From Lineus longissimus (taxonomy: Eukaryota > Nemertea > Pilidiophora > Heteronemertea > Lineidae), in the NCBI RefSeq assembly GCF_910592395.1, contig NC_088317.1, positions 2,170,001 through 2,234,000 of the forward strand: a stretch of 64,000 nt of DNA. Reading direction: 5' to 3'. The position numbers and the translations under genes are program-made. Below, piece after piece: positions 59,801 through 64,000 of the stretch; positions within the stretch are counted from its first letter, which is position 1, and every line of letters starts with the position of its first letter. A model generated the notes under the pieces. The model was not told where the DNA came from, searched no databases, and was given only the letters and a program-made list of their open reading frames with translations.

Positions 59801-62800
59801 TCTTCCAGCAAAATATTTGGCGTAAGGTCTAATTCAGATTCGTAATATTTCATGATTATTGTAAGATTTTAATTGTTAACATTCTTGCAATCATTGTTAT
59901 TAGGAAACGAAATAAGATCTCAAACTAAAACTTGATAATACCCGAAGCGGGATAGTCTCAAATGGTAGCTTCCCTTGACTCCTTGATTTTTCTGTCTTAC
60001 GTGTATACATATAACATTTACAAAGTTTTGTACCACGGGCAACCCACTGCGGCAAACCACCATAGGTTAATTTCTTTTTTATTTATGATTCGCCACTGAA
60101 AACGGAATGCCACGATAAGAGTGCGCTTACAATCAAAGTAACTTTGATGATCTTGATAGTGATATTTTTTCTCCATTTTCAGCTAAGGCTTTTCGTCATG
60201 TTCACTTCAAACAGACTCTTCGTAAGTAGTGCAAGTTCTTATCGTCATCATCTAGAATAACGCATAATGTCAGTACAGGAGTTTACTCTGGATATATGTT
60301 AATCAAAACGCACTATTTTACACACTTAGGAATAGATTAGATCCCAGAATAGATAATATGATTTTTAACCATTTCGTCGTTCAGTACTTTATCAGATAAA
60401 GTTAAAGCCTTTCCTGATGTTACTTATCCATAGGTGTTACCGTGTGTCCACATGGGTTCCAAAAAGAGGGCAAAAGTTGCATCACAGGTAAGTCTTCGGC
60501 TTTTAACTACATCATAAACCTACCAGCGCATCGCGCCCATGCGAATATACGCCATAACAGACGGAGTATCTCCCATATACTCTGATTCATATTTTCAAGC
60601 AAAATAACTTAAATTTGATTCGTCGCAGCCTTTATAACCAGCGTGCTTGAATCTGTTACATGCAATTACACATCAGTCGCAACAGCAGAAGTAGCCTAAT
60701 TTTCTTTGTACTATTCTGCAGTTGTCAAATGTAACACGGCCGCCGGCTACAGTCGAAGTGGATCAGAATGCATCCAAGGTAAAATAAATGTAATTCATAG
60801 TGAAAGTTATCACTGATCGAACTTATTTGAACAACTGGACTTATTGACGAACAGTTAACGTAATGGAAGTATCCGGTGATGGCACTCAACTGCACAAGAC
60901 TCTATTCTCGACTGGAAGAAGTTAAGATTGTTGTTGATCAACTGCCTAAGAGCCACGTAAAAAGCTTTTATCAAATATAAGCTGATCAGCCCCCAGGTTA
61001 AGTTGACAGTTGTGCTATAATGTCAACTCGTTCAATTCAATTTGCAAAACTCAAGTGGAGCATTGGAATGATATAACATGAGATATACTAGTATATTCTT
61101 GTCCTGTCAAACCGGCCTTTTTTTCTCCAGATGCCCAAGCTACATTTGTCGGGAGTAAGGGTAGAGGTAAGGCAGTTCATTAAAAATAAGCCTGGTCAAT
61201 TTCAAATTGGCATTGATTTTTCACCGGCATTCCTAACATTCATTTCTTTTCACCTGCAAATCAAACTATCAGATAAGTTTAGATATTTACGTTCGAAACG
61301 TATGCTGATGTCCAGTAGTGAGTATTTTTTTCATTTTAAATAATGCCAGGTAGTAAGTTTCTTTTTCTTTTCTTCACTTTAAATGGAACAGTTAAGAAAG
61401 CCAAGAAGAAAGTGAAAAAGGCAAAAAAGAAGGCAAAGAAAGCTGCAACGAGAGTAAGAAAGGTTAAAAAGAAGGCAAAGATAGCAAAGAAGAAGATGAA
61501 GGCTAACAAGAAGAAGTTGAAGGTCTTGAAGAAAAAAGTCAAAGCAGCAAAGAAGACTGGTGACAAAAAGAAGGTCAAGGCCCTGAAGAAGAAGGTCAAG
61601 AAGACAAAGAAGAAAGTCACAAAGGCCAAGAAGAAGGAAAAGAAGGCAAAGAAACAGGTGAAGAAGGCTAAAAAGAAAGTAAAGAAGGCCAAAAAGAAAG
61701 CAAAAAAGGCTAAGAAAGTAGCAAAGAAGGCTGCGAAGGGTGGAAAAGGCAAAGGTGAGTCATTTAAGAATGGTCATACCAGGTGATGGAATACATTCAA
61801 TATGTGTCGCGTACAAATCGCCGAGTGTATACAAGCGTACGCGTTTGGGAATCGCCAACTTACACTCTCTAGGGTCATTTTAAATGTAACTTATCGGGCT
61901 GTAGATATTGCCGTGAGAGAGCCATATGATATCGTGTAAATGTCGTTTCTTAGACAAAAAAAGAACGAACTCAGTTGCTTTGAACTTGGACATTCGAGCC
62001 TTTGAGTAACATCAATGCCCACTACCTTATATTTTACAGCTGAAAAGGGAGGTAAGAAAGCAATTAAGAAAGCCAAGAAAAAGGTCAAGAAAGCCAAGAA
62101 GAAAATAAAGAAAGCCAAAAAGAAGGAAAAGAAGGAAAAGAAGAAAGTAGTGAAAGAAAAGAAGGCAGTGAAAAAGCTGGAGAAGAAAATCGCTAAGGCT
62201 AAGAAAGCAGGGAACTCAAAAAAGGCAAAAAAGCTCAAGAAAAAGGTGTCGAAAAAGGTGAAGAAGATCAAGAAGGTAATTAAGAAGGCGAAAAAGGCAA
62301 AGAAAGAAGTTAAAAAGGCAAAGAAGAAGGAAAAGAAAGCCGAGAAGAAAGTAAAGAAGGCAAAGAAAGCTGGAAAGGAGGGAGGTGAAGGCAAAGGCAA
62401 AGGTTGGTAGCTTCTCCATTGAGGTTTTCATTCCAGTAATGATCAGAAGAAGTAGTTTAACATCATTACGTAAATCTGAAATTTGAAATCTTTGACAACA
62501 TGAGCTGATACACGTACATCATGCAAATACTTTACCTCCATACAATTCATGACATCCTAGCACTTCTAGCACATAATTAGCCACGAATTTTCTGTTGATA
62601 AATGAGCCTGGTGCTTTGTTGCACAATGCACGCACATGCACACACGCACACACGCAAAACATACATGAAACATTTCCATACACTAGGCGCGGCAAAACAA
62701 GCAGAGAAGGTCGTAAAGAAAGACAGAAAAGCCAAAAAGAATGCTAAAAAGGCAAATAAGAAAGCACAAAAGGCGAAGAAGGAGGCTAAAAAGTTAGCAA

Positions 62801-64000
62801 AGAAGGTCAAGAAGGTAGCAAAGAAGACAAAACAAGAACTTAATAAATCGTCAGCATTTCAAAGAAGACTTGCCGCTTTTGAAAAGGCCCTCAGGCAAAT
62901 AGAGCAGAAAATCGCAGCACTGAAGGCGGCCCATAAATCAAAGAAGGTGAAAGCGCTGTTACCCAAGCTGAAGAAGGTCAAGAAGAACGTGAAGAAACAA
63001 ACGAAGAAAGTTAAAGTTATCAAGAAGCATGTCGAAAAATTGAAAGCGAAGAAAAAGAAAATTGAAAAGAAGGTCAAGAAGGCAGTGAAGAAGGTTAAAA
63101 AGGCCATGAATAATGCCAGGACAGGTACAAAGACCTCCGGGAAGGTTGAAAAGCCAGCAGGTAACTGCACCAGCTTCGGCCATAGTCAGAATCGATCCAT
63201 CCAGCTCTTTCGTTTCTTGCTTGGGACCGCTCGCGTTCGGGAAGGCTACTGCCGTTTCCAGTGCGCGAGATGCTCCAGCAACAACGCTGGTCTTATTGAG
63301 AACGTAGCAAGGTCATCACACGCATCTCTCGACTCTTCAACAGCTTTGACGTAAAACATCAAAACACCACGTTAACATCTTCCCTGAGACAATGGAATTA
63401 GCCTTTATTTTAGATAGGTGGAAATTTTTTTAAAGTCTTTAACTTGAAAATAGATGAATTTTAACGAAAAGAGTCGAAAAAGCACTTTTTTAAGAGTTTA
63501 TCTAGTTCTCTCTCTCATTTTATAAAGAATGCACGTGCAGATTTTGGTTAACATAAAAAACAATTGAGCGGTTTCTTCTTGGAATCTTTGAAGACTCTTG
63601 TATAAAATGGTGTAGGGAAATCAATTGGGCCTTGAACATGGTACGTAACATGAATTCTTGGGGAATGTTGCGGCATTTTCGCCCTGGATAGAGCAAGCGA
63701 AGCACTAGTCCGGCGAGGAAGACAGCGATGTTTATCATTAAATGTACTGTTCTACTAAGCTAGTTACACTCGTGTATTTCGTTGTATCGAGCAGGAAAGA
63801 AGAAGGTCGTAAAGAAGGCTAAACAAGCGAAGAAGAAAGCAAAGAAAGCAAAGAAGGCCGTTAAAAAGGCAGTAAAGAAAGAAAAAAAGACGAAGAAGAA
63901 AATGAAAAAAATACTGACAAAGTTGAGCGAGGCATCCGGAAAGAAGAAAGTTAAACTCGTGAAGAAGCTAAAGAAAACTGCAAAGAAATTGCAGAAAGCA
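53859..64000 (+). CDS. Long secreted lysine-rich protein (runs off the window)
   Basis: Exons 53859-53946, 55073-55711, 56900-56917, 57166-57207, 57672-57704, 57947-57997, 58481-58576, 58914-59636, 60183-60221, 60434-60487, 60722-60778, 61131-61166, 61392-61754, 62040-62402, 62687-63160 and 63795 onward. Every intron is phase 1. At least 1094 residues follow from the ATG, and the 3' end is outside. A signal peptide (MAAPRLALFAVVMAIVVVAL) is followed by a basic region with Ser/Pro, several micro-exons, two small Cys pairs (VCPHGFQKEGKSC; VKCNTAAGYSRSGSEC, EGF-like spacing) and long blocks of KKAKKKVKKAKKK type. The blocks resemble histone H1 tails, but the leader points to secretion. The function is unknown: matrix, adhesive, mineral or antimicrobial polycation are all possible. 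An in-frame TGA upstream of exon 2 means that exon must start at the acceptor ATTTATAG. Confidence 0.75.
56024..56781. mobile_element. 758-bp TIR element in an intron
   Basis: The left end ATGCATAAAAACCCTAACGG (continuing CCAAGTTAGA) is matched in reverse complement at the right end (TCTAACTTGGCCGTTAGGG, then TTTTATGCAT). The arms are about 30 bp. The flanking ACATGC and ACATAT are only an imperfect target duplication. There is no transposase. It lies between exons 2 and 3 of the long lysine-rich gene and contains a tRNA-like sequence. Confidence 0.7.
56551..56635 (+). repeat. tRNA-like sequence (SINE head) inside the TIR element
   Basis: GTGGCATAGTGGGTAAGACGG is a good A box and AGTTCGAACCC a good B box, spaced about as in a tRNA. 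The outer stem does not close well, so it is more likely a tRNA-derived repeat than a working tRNA gene. Confidence 0.55.
57294..57476. repeat. AT-rich palindromic repeat
   Basis: ACTGTGAATCGCC on the left resembles the reverse complement of GCAATTTACAGT on the right, and TTTTGCGA/TCGCGAAAA words recur inside. It is probably a miniature inverted-repeat element in an intron of the lysine-rich gene. Related TTCGCGAAAT words occur near 25530. Confidence 0.5.
58922..59636 (+). repeat. 360-bp coding tandem duplication in the lysine-rich exon
   Basis: 58922-59281 and 59282-59636 are nearly identical copies (120 codons each), beginning CCTAAGAC(G/C)AAGAAGGG. The short paralogue has a single diverged copy, so the duplication followed the gene duplication or was lost there. 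Confidence 0.95.

Noticed and set aside
62602-62686. ATG at 62602 as start of a separate lysine-rich gene
   Set aside because: The upstream part (ACACACGC-rich) is intronic. The acceptor at 62684-62686 and phase 1 place this exon in the long gene.
61392-63160. Histone H1 or sperm nuclear basic protein exons
   Set aside because: The lysine blocks resemble H1 tails, but they splice in phase to a signal-peptide exon and no H1 globular domain is present.

Overview
The window is nuclear DNA of an animal. Genes are split into many small exons with GT/AG introns, and TATA boxes, AATAAA signals, inverted-repeat transposons, a truncated non-LTR element and tRNA-derived repeats are present. Plakin repeats, secreted multi-copy peptides and frequent ACATGTA-type words suggest a marine invertebrate. 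I could not place it to phylum from sequence alone. Exons below were placed by hand from reading frames, splice sites and agreement of intron phase.

Layout. 1-3.9 kb (minus): coding fragments I do not recognise, one split by a 942-bp terminal-inverted-repeat element with a 9-bp target duplication. 5.1-21.5 kb (plus): two paralogous genes (A, 1297 residues; B, 818 residues) and, between them, the decayed 3' end of a third. Each encodes a signal peptide followed by a chain of cysteine-free, glycine-rich amphipathic peptides, mostly one per exon and nearly all ending in Gly-Lys-Arg, the mark for dibasic cleavage and C-terminal amidation. Gene A carries a nearly perfect 633-bp two-exon higher-order repeat. 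22.6-35.6 kb (minus): a long gene whose exons join in phase into a multi-pass membrane region, a plakin-type helical/SH3 region and three plakin repeats. 38.0-44.4 kb: a convergent pair of paralogues with two DUF1330-like domains and an N-terminal CxCPCHxxC motif. An 18-copy 76-bp minisatellite lies between them and supplies the C-terminus and stop codon of the minus-strand copy. 44.8-64 kb (plus): two related genes for secreted, extremely lysine-rich proteins. One is short (147 residues) and one is long and leaves the window. Between them lie a chimeric duplicated segment and a small unrelated 89-residue gene.

How the parts relate. The window is dominated by repeat-driven gene growth: phase-1 symmetric exons allow peptides or lysine blocks to be added or lost without breaking frame in both secreted families. 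The peptide precursors, with their KR and GKR sites, should pass through the secretory pathway and be cut by proprotein convertases, giving sets of amidated membrane-active-looking peptides. The lysine-rich proteins would be secreted polycations. Their biological roles are not shown by the sequence. The strongest candidates for something undescribed are the exon-per-peptide amidated precursor family, the secreted poly-lysine genes, the membrane-plakin gene model, and the minisatellite that has become coding sequence.
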